Of a DNA stretch of 64,000 bases, positions 17,386 through 26,832 are shown piece after piece. The first letter of the stretch is position 1. Every line of letters begins with the position of its first letter. Made by a program: the position numbers and the translations under genes. The notes under the pieces were generated by a model. That model saw nothing but the letters and a program-made list of their open reading frames with translations. It did not search any database and was not told the origin of the DNA. The DNA comes from Gammaproteobacteria bacterium (GTDB taxonomy: Bacteria; Pseudomonadota; Gammaproteobacteria; Pseudomonadales; PIVM01). Where the stretch lies: the NCBI GenBank assembly GCA_003353945.1, contig PIVM01000002.1, forward strand, positions 69,569 to 133,568, in the 5' to 3' direction.

Positions 17386-19374
17386 ATGGACAAACTAAAC
17401 ATGCATAGCCCCAACTTTGTTGATCAGAATATTGAAAAGCTGGCGACTCTGTTCCCTAACTGTGTGACCGAAGCCAAGAATGGCAAAGGCAAACTCACCA
17501 AAGCCATTGATTTTGATTTGTTAAAGCAAGAGTTATCTGCTCATATTGTTGAGGGTCCACAAGAACGCTATCAACTGAACTGGCCCGGCAAGCGCGAAGC
17601 CCTGCTGACCGCCAATGCGCCTATTGCCAAAACCTTTCGCCCCGTTCGAGAGGAGAGTGTCGACTTTGACACCACAAAAAATTTGTTTATTGAAGGTGAT
17701 AATCTGGATGCGCTAAAGCTGCTTCAGGAAACTTACCTAAGCAAAGTGAAGATGATTTATATCGATCCACCTTATAATACTGGCAAGGATTTTATCTATA
17801 AAGATAGCTTTACAGCCTCAAAGGAAGACTTCGAAAGAGCCTCTGGTGAAATTAATGAAGAAGGCGGAAAGCTTGTTAGCAACCCAGAAACTAGAGGGCG
17901 TTATCACTCAGACTGGCTTTCCATGATGTATTCTCGTCTAAGGCTAGCTAACAATTTTCTTAGAGATGATGGTGTAATTTTAATAAGCATCGACGATTCA
18001 GAACAAGCTAACTTAAAGAAAATTGCCGACGAAATATTTGGTGCATCAAATTTTGTTGCAACTCTCGTATGGGATCGAAATAGAAAAAATGACGCCAAGT
18101 ACTTTTCTGTCGGTCATGACTACATGCTTGTTTATTTCAAAAATGCGAATTTTATTCGGGAGAACCGAGTTGTCTATCGTGGACTTAAAGAGGGTGTAGA
18201 AGATCTGCAAGTGCTTTTTAATGGTCTTGTCGAAGAGTACGGAACTGACTGGACTATCATCAGAGAGAAACTTCTGGATTTTTATAGATCAATTCCGAGT
18301 GATGACCCTAGACAACCTTTAACACGTTATAGGAAAGTTGACAAAAAAGGTCCATATCGAAGTGATGGAAATATAAATTGGCCTGGGGGAAATGGGCCAA
18401 CATATGAAATTCTTCACCCAAAAACCAAAAAGCCCTGCAAACTACCTAATAGTGGCTGGAGATACCCAACTCCAAAAAGGTTTTGGGAGGAAGTAGAAAA
18501 TGGAAGAATTGTATTTGGTGATGACGAGAAGACTGTACCTAGTATTAGAACAAATTTATTTGAAAAGAATTCTCAAGTCATGGTCAGCGTGCATTATAGT
18601 TATGCACAATCTGCAACCAATGAATTTAATGATATTTTTGGTGGAGTTCGAGTCTTTGATAACCCAAAACCTATTAAAGATTTAAAACAATTAATAGGTT
18701 ATTTAACTGATAAAGATGACATTGTAATGGATTTCTTTGCTGGTTCTGGCACAACAGCACACTCCACAATGGAGCTAAACGCCGAAGATAATGGAAGCAG
18801 ATATTTTGTGGCAATTCAATTGGCCGAAATATGTAGCGACAAATCGGAAGCTTTCAGTTTGGGATTTAAAACAATTTCTGATATCACAAAAGAGCGCATT
18901 CGTCGTGCAGGCAAAAAAATCCTAGCAGAGAACCAAGACAAAGAAGGCATCGAAAATCTAGATATCGGTTTCCGGGTCCTAAAAGTCGATAGCTCGAACA
19001 TGGCCGAAGTCTACTATGCCCCAGATTCCATCTCCCAGGAAGACCTCTTCAAGCAAGTCGATAACGTTAAAGAAGACCGAACTGAAGAAGATTTACTCTT
19101 CCAAGTCATGCTGGACTGGGGGGTGGATCTAACTCTACCAATCCAGCGAAAGACCATTCAGGACAAAACAGTCTTTTTTGTCGATACCAACGCACTGGTT
19201 GCCTGTTTTGACAAAGACGGCGGCATTAACGAAGTCTTTGTGAAACAGCTATGTGAACACGAACCGCTAAGAGCCGTCTTCCGTGATGCCGGATTCGCCG
19301 ACGACGATGTAAAAATCAATGTAGAGCAGATCTTTAAGCAGTTCTCGCCTCATACCGACGTAAAGTCTATCTAA
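17386..19374 (+). CDS. mod: Type III adenine-specific DNA methyltransferase (Mod)
   Basis: A 662-residue beta-class N6-adenine methyltransferase, the Mod subunit of a type III restriction-modification system. Catalytic motif IV is DPPYNTG (D127-Y130) and the SAM-binding motif I is DFFAGSGTT (449-457), in the order IV then I typical of this class. The region between them holds the target-recognition domain, which determines sequence specificity. An AGGA ribosome-binding site precedes the ATG. Mod alone methylates one strand of an asymmetric site and partners Res, whose gene lies two genes downstream. The frame is intact with no simple repeat, so phase variation is not evident. Confidence 0.94.
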   Translation: MDKLNMHSPNFVDQNIEKLATLFPNCVTEAKNGKGKLTKAIDFDLLKQELSAHIVEGPQERYQLNWPGKREALLTANAPIAKTFRPVREESVDFDTTKNLFIEGDNLDALKLLQETYLSKVKMIYIDPPYNTGKDFIYKDSFTASKEDFERASGEINEEGGKLVSNPETRGRYHSDWLSMMYSRLRLANNFLRDDGVILISIDDSEQANLKKIADEIFGASNFVATLVWDRNRKNDAKYFSVGHDYMLVYFKNANFIRENRVVYRGLKEGVEDLQVLFNGLVEEYGTDWTIIREKLLDFYRSIPSDDPRQPLTRYRKVDKKGPYRSDGNINWPGGNGPTYEILHPKTKKPCKLPNSGWRYPTPKRFWEEVENGRIVFGDDEKTVPSIRTNLFEKNSQVMVSVHYSYAQSATNEFNDIFGGVRVFDNPKPIKDLKQLIGYLTDKDDIVMDFFAGSGTTAHSTMELNAEDNGSRYFVAIQLAEICSDKSEAFSLGFKTISDITKERIRRAGKKILAENQDKEGIENLDIGFRVLKVDSSNMAEVYYAPDSISQEDLFKQVDNVKEDRTEEDLLFQVMLDWGVDLTLPIQRKTIQDKTVFFVDTNALVACFDKDGGINEVFVKQLCEHEPLRAVFRDAGFADDDVKINVEQIFKQFSPHTDVKSI

Positions 19375-19384
19375 GGAGACAAAT

Positions 19385-20491
19385 ATGAGCACTTCATTAG
19401 ACAGGCTAAGTATTCAAGGTTTTAAATCCATTAAGGAACTAAAAGACTTCGAACTAAAAGACCTGAATGTGATTGTAGGTGCCAATGGTGCCGGTAAGAG
19501 TAACTTAATATCTTTCTTTAAAATGCTACAAACAATGATTGATGGCAGTTTGAATCGCTATGTGAGAGACAGTGGCGGCGCGGGCGACCTTGTTTTTAAC
19601 GGCCGAAAAGTTACGAAAGACATGGTTTTTAAAACCCGCTTTGGTAGTCGTGGTTTTCGTTTTACCTTGGTGCCAACACCAGCGGATGGCTGTGCCATTG
19701 AAGATGAAGCACGTTACTATTCAGGTGGAGCAACAGGCTGGTGGGAGTTAGGTGACAGTGACGACGGTAAATCGAAAATGGTTGCCGAAGTACTGAACAA
19801 TCAATCAGATGCCCAATATTCCCAACCGGTATTTGACGCTATCGCTGCATGGCAGATTTACCATTTCCACGACACCAGTTCAACAACGGGAATGCGTAAT
19901 TATGAAATTGTTCAAGACAACAAAGTATTGCGTACTGATGCCGCAAATATTGGCCCATTTTTGTTGAAGTTGAGAGACCGCTATGAGGACGAATATAAAA
20001 CAATACTAAATGCCATTCGTTTGGTGACTCCATTTTTTGATGATTTCATATTAGAGTCTCGCCAAAGTGGGGCCAAAGAGGAAGTCAATATTAGCTGGCT
20101 TCAAAAGGGTTCAGACTATCCAATGCAGCCTTATCACCTATCTGATGGCTCGATTCGTTTTATCTGTTTAGCCGCTGCTCTGCTACAGCCAAATCCACCT
20201 TCAACGATCATTATCGATGAACCAGAACTTGGCTTACATCCAGCGGCTATTGTGATTCTAGGTGAACTGATCCAACAAGCCGCGCAACGAACCCAAGTAA
20301 TTGTTGCAACACAGTCGCCAGCCTTAATCGACCAGTTCGCGATTGACGATATCGTCGTGGTGAATCGAAAAGAGGGTGCATCGACCTTTGAACGGCTAAA
20401 CGAACAAGATTTCTCACAGTGGCTAGAAAGCTATTCCGTAGGCGAACTATGGACGAAAAATGTCATCGTTGGAGGCCCTCGCTATGAGTGA
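19385..20491 (+). CDS. AAA (SMC/OLD-like) ATPase
   Basis: A 368-residue ABC-type ATPase of the AAA_21 group. Walker A GANGAGKS is at 32-39, the signature-like LSDGSIRF near 251, Walker B IIIDEPELGLHP near 272-283, and the switch region VATQSPALIDQF follows. The short insertion between the Walker motifs means it lacks the long coiled coil of SMC proteins. It overlaps the DUF4276 gene by 8 bases. Such ATPases paired with a TOPRIM-like protein form phage-sensing modules (PARIS, AbiL, OLD-like). Here the pair sits inside a type III operon between mod and res. A good AGGAGA site precedes the ATG. Confidence 0.88.
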   Translation: MSTSLDRLSIQGFKSIKELKDFELKDLNVIVGANGAGKSNLISFFKMLQTMIDGSLNRYVRDSGGAGDLVFNGRKVTKDMVFKTRFGSRGFRFTLVPTPADGCAIEDEARYYSGGATGWWELGDSDDGKSKMVAEVLNNQSDAQYSQPVFDAIAAWQIYHFHDTSSTTGMRNYEIVQDNKVLRTDAANIGPFLLKLRDRYEDEYKTILNAIRLVTPFFDDFILESRQSGAKEEVNISWLQKGSDYPMQPYHLSDGSIRFICLAAALLQPNPPSTIIIDEPELGLHPAAIVILGELIQQAAQRTQVIVATQSPALIDQFAIDDIVVVNRKEGASTFERLNEQDFSQWLESYSVGELWTKNVIVGGPRYE

Positions 20492-21170
20492 TTACATAGA
20501 AGTGATCGCCATAGTCGAGGGGAAAACCGAACAAGTGTTTGTTGAATCGGTATTAGCCCCTTACCTTGCCCACAAGAAAATATACATGAGTGCTACTCAG
20601 GTTTCCAAGCCTGGCGAGAAAGGTGGGGATGTGCGTTTCGTTCGGGTACAAAGAGATTTAGGTATCCATCTTAAACAAAGAGCTGACACGTACGTCACCA
20701 CACTGATTGACTACTACGGAACGAAAGAGTGGCCTGGGCTTGATACCTTAGGCCAAAACTTAACACCAGCTCAAATTTCGGAGCATCTAAATCAGGCAAC
20801 TCAGGATGAGGTCAATACCCTTTTTGCAGAACAACGAGCCGCTGAGCGTTTTATCCCCTTTGTAGTACTGCATGAATTTGAAGCCTTACTTTTTAGCGAC
20901 AGCAATATACTGGCTTCAGAACTGAATATTGAAGAGCAAAAAGTGCTAGATGTTATTGAAGCGTGTGGCGAACCTGAATCCATCAATAACAGCCCTCAAA
21001 CCGCACCATCAAAAAGGCTTGATAACTGGTCGCCGTATGGAAAGTTTGCCAAAACGACAGCAGGTATCGCCATTGCCCAGCGTATCGGAATCAGCACTAT
21101 GAGAGAGCAATGCCCGCTTTTTAATGACTGGATCGGTAATTTTGAAGCGCTGGTTGAGGAACAAGCATGA
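20484..21170 (+). CDS. DUF4276 (TOPRIM-like) protein
   Basis: A 228-residue DUF4276 protein. The N-terminal [19 protein letters not shown] carries the Glu-Gly-x-x-Glu start of a TOPRIM-like fold (E12). The family blocks [14 protein letters not shown] and [11 protein letters not shown] follow and would supply further acidic ligands. I chose the ATG at 20484, which overlaps the ATPase stop; a frame eight codons longer is open but begins with atypical residues. By analogy to PARIS AriB and OLD nucleases it may be a nuclease effector controlled by the ATPase. The nuclease activity is inference from fold and context. Confidence 0.85.
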   Translation: MSDYIEVIAIVEGKTEQVFVESVLAPYLAHKKIYMSATQVSKPGEKGGDVRFVRVQRDLGIHLKQRADTYVTTLIDYYGTKEWPGLDTLGQNLTPAQISEHLNQATQDEVNTLFAEQRAAERFIPFVVLHEFEALLFSDSNILASELNIEEQKVLDVIEACGEPESINNSPQTAPSKRLDNWSPYGKFAKTTAGIAIAQRIGISTMREQCPLFNDWIGNFEALVEEQA

Positions 21171-24100
21171 AGTTAAAGTTCAAACATCAGGCTTACCAAG
21201 CTGCATCTGTGCAATCCGTTGTAGACTGTTTTAAAGGACAGTTACCCAATGACGCGGCCACTCGATACCGAATAGACCCCGGCAAGGTTAAAGAGACACA
21301 AGACCTCCTGGATGAAGGCTTTAAAAATGCCAATATTCAAGTCAGTGATCTGCAACTGTTAGAAAACATCCAGCAACTGCAGCGTAAGCAAAACCTGCCT
21401 CAGTCATCCAGTTTAGCCAGCAACAAAGTTTGCAAGGTAAATTTGGATATCGAGATGGAAACCGGCACTGGTAAAACTTACTGTTACATCAAAAGCATTT
21501 TTGAACTAAACCGCCAGTATGGCTGGAACAAATTTATTATTGTGGTGCCCAGCATCGCAATACGGGAAGGCGTTTACAAATCCTTGCAAATCACGGGTGA
21601 GCATTTTCTGGAGACGTACCATAAACAAACTCGTTTCTTTATCTACAATTCCAAAAGCTTGCATGAAATAGAAGGCTTTTCTTCAGATTCCGGCATCAAT
21701 ATCATGATCATCAACGTGCAGGCGTTTAACGCCCGTGGTAAAGATGCGCGTCGTATTTACGAAGAACTGGATGACTTCCAAACCCGCCGTCCCATTGACG
21801 TGATCAAGGTCAATCGCCCGATTATGATTCTGGATGAACCCCAAAAGATGGAAGGTAAAAAGACACTGGATTCCTTTGCAGAGTTCAATCCACTCTTTAT
21901 TCTCCGCTACTCGGCAACCCATAAAACCGAACACAACAAAATTTACCGACTAGATGCCTTAGACGCCTACAATCAAAAATTGGTTAAAAAGATTGGGGTT
22001 CGCGGTATTACGGCCAAGGGCTTGGCGGGAACCAATGCTTTTCTATTTTTAGAAGGCATCGATATTTCGACGAATAAACCGCCGGTAGCCCGTTTAGAGC
22101 TGGAGATACGACGAAAGAGTGGCGATATCGTTCAAGACTTGCGTAAAGTCACCAAAGGCACCAACCTATTTGAGTTGTCAGAAGGTTTGAACCAATACCA
22201 AGGCTTTGTGGTGTCGGATATTAATGCCAATACTGATGTTATTTCTTTTACGAATGGCGTTGAGCTTTCTATTGGTGAAGCAAGTGGTGACATTAACGAA
22301 ACCATCATTCGTCGTATTCAAATACGCGAAGCCATCAAAGCCCACCTAGAGAAAGAACAAAAGTTATTTGATCAGGGTATTAAGGTGCTTACCTTATTTT
22401 TTATCGATGAAGTAGCCAAATACCGGGACTACTCTGCTGAAGAGAATAAAGGCGAATATGCACGAATTTTTGAAGAAGAATACAAGGTCTGTTTGAACGA
22501 GGTTTTATCATTAGAAGACACGCCTTATCAGCGTTATCTTAAATCCATCGACTTAGAGAAAACACATAATGGTTATTTCTCTATCGATAAGAAAACCAAG
22601 CATTTAGTTGACCCAAAGTTAGGCAAAAGGGCAACGGAAGCTGACGATGTAGATGCCTACGACCTGATACTGAAAGACAAGGAATCACTTCTATCTTATC
22701 CCTCAACAAATGATGGCTATGAAGAAAGAGCAAAGAAAAATACGCGCTTTATTTTCTCTCATTCTGCCCTGCGAGAAGGCTGGGATAATCCCAACGTCTT
22801 TGTTATTTGTGCCTTAAAACACAGTGACAACACCGTATCTCGACGGCAGGAAGTCGGGCGAGGCTTACGTTTGGCCGTCAACCAACATGGAGAGCGAATC
22901 GATCATCCCTCCATTGTTCACGAAGTGAATCGGCTCACTGTGGTAGCAAGTGAAAGCTACAAGGATTTCGTGTCTGCCTTACAAAAAGATATCGCCAGCA
23001 GCCTCTCAGAAAGACCAAGAGTTGCTGATGAAACTTACTTCACAGGAAAGCTTCTGATCACTGACGAAGGCAATATTGAAGTCACACCGGAGATGGCTAA
23101 ACAAATCTATCGCTACTTGCTTAAAAATGACTACACAGACGATCAAGACCATATTGCTGAAGCGTATCATCAGGCAAAGCGTGAAGGCACGCTTGCTCGC
23201 TTACCAGAGACCTTGCAAACATTTTCCGGTCAAATCATGCAGCTAGTCGATAGTGTTTATACGGATGCTGCACTCCCGTCTATAGAAGACGAACGCAAAG
23301 CGAAAACTAACCCTCGAAATGATAATTTCCATAAAAAAGAGTTCCAAGAACTTTGGAGTAAGATTAATCGCAAAGCGGTTTATACCGTTCATTTCAATAG
23401 CGAGGAGCTCATTAACAAGTCGGCTGCCTACCTTGATGAAAAACTTAGGGTTAGAAAGCTAGAGTTTACGGTTGAGCGCGGTGAACAGCTTGATCACACC
23501 TCAATTGAGCAAGTCAATAACGGCAGTAGTTTCAAAGTCAGTGAGAAGGAGACTGCTGACTACAAACAATCTATTCACTCAGCAGTAAAGTACGACTTAC
23601 TCGGCAAAATATCAGAAGGCACAAAGCTGAAACGCTCTACCGTGGCAGACATTCTTAAGCAAATTAATAAACCGGTATTTACTCAATTTCAGTATAACCC
23701 TGAAGATTTCATTGCTTTGGCAACCAAGCTTATCAATGAACAAAAAGCCACTGTCATTATTGAGCACCTGGCTTATGACACCATTTCAGACAGGTTTGAC
23801 GATGCTGAAATTTTCACGGAAAACCAAGCAATCAATGACTTCAGCCGAGCGAAGCCAGCTTCTAAGCGGCATATCTATGACTATGTCATCACTGATTCTG
23901 GCGTAGAGAATACCTTTGTTGAAGAACTAGAAGTGCACAAAGAGGTCATCGTATACGCCAAGCTACCGCGTGGCTTCTTTATCCCCACCCCGGTAGGTGA
24001 TTACAACCCTGACTGGGCCATTGCTTTCGAAGAGGGTGCAGTCAAACACGTTTATTTCGTGGCTGAGACCAAAGGCTCAATGTCTTCAATGGAATTAAAG

Positions 24101-24229
24101 GGAGTAGAAAATGCAAAGATTGATTGTGCCAAACGCTTTTTTGAAAAAATCAACAAAGAGCTCTCTGATAAGCATGTGAAATATGGTGTCGTTAAAGATT
24201 TCGACAGCTTGAAAACACTCATAATGTAA
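21167..24229 (+). CDS. res: Type III restriction endonuclease subunit (Res)
   Basis: A 1,020-residue Res subunit. The helicase part has Walker A in METGTGKTY (about 97-105), DEP box in MILDEPQKM (about 220) and SATHK (about 248), with QEVGRGLR near 565 as motif VI. The C-terminal PD-(D/E)xK nuclease is visible as NPDWAIAF (Asp949) and VAETKG (Glu967, Lys969). Res uses ATP hydrolysis to communicate between two unmethylated Mod sites and then cuts nearby. Its ATG overlaps the DUF4276 stop (ATGA), so it is translated with the embedded module. The whole protein appears intact. Confidence 0.94.
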   Translation: MKLKFKHQAYQAASVQSVVDCFKGQLPNDAATRYRIDPGKVKETQDLLDEGFKNANIQVSDLQLLENIQQLQRKQNLPQSSSLASNKVCKVNLDIEMETGTGKTYCYIKSIFELNRQYGWNKFIIVVPSIAIREGVYKSLQITGEHFLETYHKQTRFFIYNSKSLHEIEGFSSDSGINIMIINVQAFNARGKDARRIYEELDDFQTRRPIDVIKVNRPIMILDEPQKMEGKKTLDSFAEFNPLFILRYSATHKTEHNKIYRLDALDAYNQKLVKKIGVRGITAKGLAGTNAFLFLEGIDISTNKPPVARLELEIRRKSGDIVQDLRKVTKGTNLFELSEGLNQYQGFVVSDINANTDVISFTNGVELSIGEASGDINETIIRRIQIREAIKAHLEKEQKLFDQGIKVLTLFFIDEVAKYRDYSAEENKGEYARIFEEEYKVCLNEVLSLEDTPYQRYLKSIDLEKTHNGYFSIDKKTKHLVDPKLGKRATEADDVDAYDLILKDKESLLSYPSTNDGYEERAKKNTRFIFSHSALREGWDNPNVFVICALKHSDNTVSRRQEVGRGLRLAVNQHGERIDHPSIVHEVNRLTVVASESYKDFVSALQKDIASSLSERPRVADETYFTGKLLITDEGNIEVTPEMAKQIYRYLLKNDYTDDQDHIAEAYHQAKREGTLARLPETLQTFSGQIMQLVDSVYTDAALPSIEDERKAKTNPRNDNFHKKEFQELWSKINRKAVYTVHFNSEELINKSAAYLDEKLRVRKLEFTVERGEQLDHTSIEQVNNGSSFKVSEKETADYKQSIHSAVKYDLLGKISEGTKLKRSTVADILKQINKPVFTQFQYNPEDFIALATKLINEQKATVIIEHLAYDTISDRFDDAEIFTENQAINDFSRAKPASKRHIYDYVITDSGVENTFVEELEVHKEVIVYAKLPRGFFIPTPVGDYNPDWAIAFEEGAVKHVYFVAETKGSMSSMELKGVENAKIDCAKRFFEKINKELSDKHVKYGVVKDFDSLKTLIM

Positions 24230-24928
24230 GGGTTACCACTGATATGACAATGGCTTTGATAAAAAAAGCTTGGATTATGGGGCGGTGACAAACGATAGCC
24301 ATTCGCATTAAAAGGTAGGGGTGTTTTCGGGCTACATTTAATTCTAATATTGGTTTTGAGCGTCTGTATATTCAGACCAGCCGGTCCATTTCTTATTTTT
24401 CGACCGACCGCAGTGGTGGAAAGTGCCGTCATATTGTCAGCATTAGAATTTGATCCGCGTTTCACAAAAAATGATGAAAGCTGACGTTAGTGGCAACAGG
24501 CCGGGAAAGCCTGCTAATGGCACATAGCGCCAGTTAATGGCTAGTCAGACTATTTTCAATTCCAATATTTTGGATGTCCGCTTCTGCTTTGCACTTCCCT
24601 GCAATAGACTGTCATTTTGCCTACGCGTTGAAGGACCACTCAGTGGAAGAAGTCCACCCAAAAATAAATCAAAATCTTAGAGATAAGCAAATCCTCAGTG
24701 CCCGCTTTCTCTAAAAAGTGTGCATTGGTCTTCGTGCAATTCAAACTCCTGATATTAGCTGGAGCTTTCCATACACAGCCTCTGGGACAGTTATCAGTTT
24801 CAAAATACCGAGTGTCTGCTATCGGTCAACACAGTGATCCTCGATCGTTCGTACCTAGCACAATTTTGTCGATGGCATTACTGATTTAACAGTCTGCTGT
24901 CACAGCAATAGCGGAAGTTTGTCCTTCA
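24230..24928. other. Non-coding right flank of the accessory block
   Basis: About 700 bases after res without a recognisable gene. Short open frames here have no family features or ribosome-binding sites. I looked for terminal repeats matching the left flank near 7.9 kb and saw none by eye. Confidence 0.5.
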
Positions 24929-24967
24929 AAGTGCAACTATTGGAGCGCTGCTCCAAATAGCACTTTT
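24929..24967 (+). terminator. Strong rho-independent terminator with no gene directly upstream
   Basis: A long hairpin, aagtgc-aac-tattggagc, loop gct, gctccaaata-gcactt, followed by a T run. It is the best terminator between res and the thiolase gene, yet it lies 700 bases after res. It may end the defence operon transcript or an unrecognised small RNA. Confidence 0.7.
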
Positions 24968-25168
24968 TCCCAGGAGAGAAGATTGGAGTGAGAAACGAAA
25001 AAGCGTCAAGACCGGCGCAATGCACAAACAGTTGATAACAGCCATTCAAGCGATTGGGTGAAACAGGAAGAAATTACGATGCTGAGAAATGCCCGAGCTG
25101 CTTTATGTGTCGCAGCCCGGATGCAGAAGATAAGGCGAAATCCGGGGCAAAAAGCCCTGGAAAATTCG

Positions 25169-26362
25169 TTAACGCTTAAGAATTGCCGCGGTGGCGTTAC
25201 CGCCCAATCCCAGCGTTTGCGCCAGACCGACTTTGGCGTCAGGGACCTGACGACCACCGGCCTGCCCGCGCAGCTGCCAGGTGAGCTCAGCAATCTGGAA
25301 GACACCCATTGCAGTGGTAGCTTCTCCAAAGCTGACAAAGCCGCCTGACGGATTGATTGGCATGCGGCCAGTTGGCGCGGTTTCGCCCGCTAGCAGCAAG
25401 CTTTCGGATTGACCGGCTTCACACAGGCCCCACTCTTCAGGGAAAGCCAGCTCGTAGTAGCAGGTGTTATCCTGCAGCTCGGTAAAGCTGACGTCTTGTG
25501 GACCAATGCCGGATTTTTCAAAAGCTGTTTTAACCGCATTTTGTGCTTCGGTGTGCAAGCTGGGAGTGCTTGGGATTGGATCAGCCAAGGCACGCGGCAG
25601 CGCATCATCAAAGGTCATGGTAGCAACGGTGCTGGTAGCAACGGTGACGGGTTTGCTGGTGAACTGCTTGGCCTTTTCTGCGCTACAAATAATGGCAGCG
25701 GCCGCGCCATTGGATACGGGGCAGATCTGGAACAAGCGTAGTGGGTTGCTCACATAGGGTGATGCCATGACGTCTTCCACCGTGATTTCTTTCTGGAAGC
25801 GTGCATTGGGGTTATGTACTGAGCATTTACGCGCTTTCACTGCGACTTGTGAGAATTGCTCTTCGGTTGTGCCATATTCAAACATACGACGACGGGCCAG
25901 GGTTGACCAGAAGGAAGGTCCTGGCATGCCAATACAGCGCTGGCGTAAAAATTCGGGATCAGTGGCTTCTTCAACACCGGAGGTTTGAATCATGCCCTTC
26001 GGCATGACTTCACCGCCAACCACCAGCATCATGTCGTAGACACCGCCTGCGACCATGGAGTAACCCACGTTAAACGCGTTACCGCCAGCCGCACAGCCTG
26101 CCGACATATTGTAAACGGGAATGCCAGTAGAGCCGAGATCCTCGACCACATCATTACCGTTGAGCCCCCAGCCTTTACCGCCGGAGAAACGCGAACTGGC
26201 AGCAGCTACTGCCTCGATTTGTTTCCAGGCAACACCCGCGTCTTTTAATGCTCCAACAACAGCTTCATGGCAGAGCGCTTTAACGGATTTGGTTCCGACG
26301 ATGTCATCTCCGGTCTTGCCGAAGCGGTGCATACCGACACCAAGTACAACGACTTCTTGCAT
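25169..26362 (-). CDS. Thiolase-fold enzyme lacking both catalytic histidines (Ltp2-like candidate)
   Basis: A 397-residue thiolase-superfamily protein of the SCP-x/lipid-transfer group. The nucleophile loop keeps its cysteine (NMSAGCAAG, Cys90). The usual HDCF motif reads QDNTCYY (297-303) and the usual GHP motif reads GEAT (346-349), so both catalytic histidines appear replaced. This pattern, together with the adjacent DUF35 gene, recalls the steroid side-chain retro-aldolase Ltp2, which works with a DUF35 partner and uses tyrosines. Aldol cleavage of a CoA ester is therefore as likely as thiolysis, by inference. A GAGGAGA site precedes the ATG. A weak hairpin (25142-25160) follows the stop. 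Confidence 0.88.
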   Translation of the reverse strand: MQEVVVLGVGMHRFGKTGDDIVGTKSVKALCHEAVVGALKDAGVAWKQIEAVAAASSRFSGGKGWGLNGNDVVEDLGSTGIPVYNMSAGCAAGGNAFNVGYSMVAGGVYDMMLVVGGEVMPKGMIQTSGVEEATDPEFLRQRCIGMPGPSFWSTLARRRMFEYGTTEEQFSQVAVKARKCSVHNPNARFQKEITVEDVMASPYVSNPLRLFQICPVSNGAAAAIICSAEKAKQFTSKPVTVATSTVATMTFDDALPRALADPIPSTPSLHTEAQNAVKTAFEKSGIGPQDVSFTELQDNTCYYELAFPEEWGLCEAGQSESLLLAGETAPTGRMPINPSGGFVSFGEATTAMGVFQIAELTWQLRGQAGGRQVPDAKVGLAQTLGLGGNATAAILKR

Positions 26363-26383
26363 ATTATATTCTCCTCGTCGCCC

Positions 26384-26797
26384 TTAGAGCTGTTTGAATT
26401 TCCAGGAAGTGAATGTCTTGTCGTCTTCGTGATACAAGGGCTCAATCACCAGTTCTACTTTGGCGCCAACCTTGACATCCTCTGGCTTGTCGACCATTTG
26501 ACCGATCAACCGCAGGCCGCATTCCATATCGACAACACCCATCGCGTAAGGCGCAAAGGGCTTGTCGAAAATATGGGGAGGTGGAGGTGGGAAGTCAGCT
26601 ACAGAATAGCTCCACAGCACACCGTTACCGCCAAAATCAATATCTTCGATGTTTGATTCTTCACAATCTGGGTTGTGACAGGCGGTTGGTTTGGGGAAGT
26701 AGGGGGTGCCACAGCTGGTGCACTTGGCACCATGGAGTTTGGCGCCGCCTTCTTCTGAAAATAACCCTTCTACACAGGGGACTCTTTCTTCAGACAT
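26384..26797 (-). CDS. DUF35 OB-fold/zinc-ribbon protein
   Basis: A 137-residue DUF35 protein. The N-terminal rubredoxin-like zinc ribbon uses Cys26, Cys29, Cys40 and Cys45 (CTSCG and CHNPDC). The rest is the OB-fold (VLWSYSVADFPPPPPHIF, PYAMGVVDME, LRLIGQMVD, VGAKVELVIEP). DUF35 proteins bind acyl-CoA and form complexes with thiolase-like enzymes, where they are needed for activity. It lies 22 bases upstream of the thiolase-like gene and downstream of etfA, with a GAGAGG ribosome-binding site. The most likely role is partner subunit of the adjacent enzyme. Confidence 0.93.
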   Translation of the reverse strand: MSEERVPCVEGLFSEEGGAKLHGAKCTSCGTPYFPKPTACHNPDCEESNIEDIDFGGNGVLWSYSVADFPPPPPHIFDKPFAPYAMGVVDMECGLRLIGQMVDKPEDVKVGAKVELVIEPLYHEDDKTFTSWKFKQL

Positions 26798-26832
26798 GGA
26801 TAAAACCTCTCTATCCGCAAATTAACGGTTAT

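Noticed and set aside
24698..24889. 63-codon frame in the right flank of the block
   Set aside because: No ribosome-binding site or recognisable domain.
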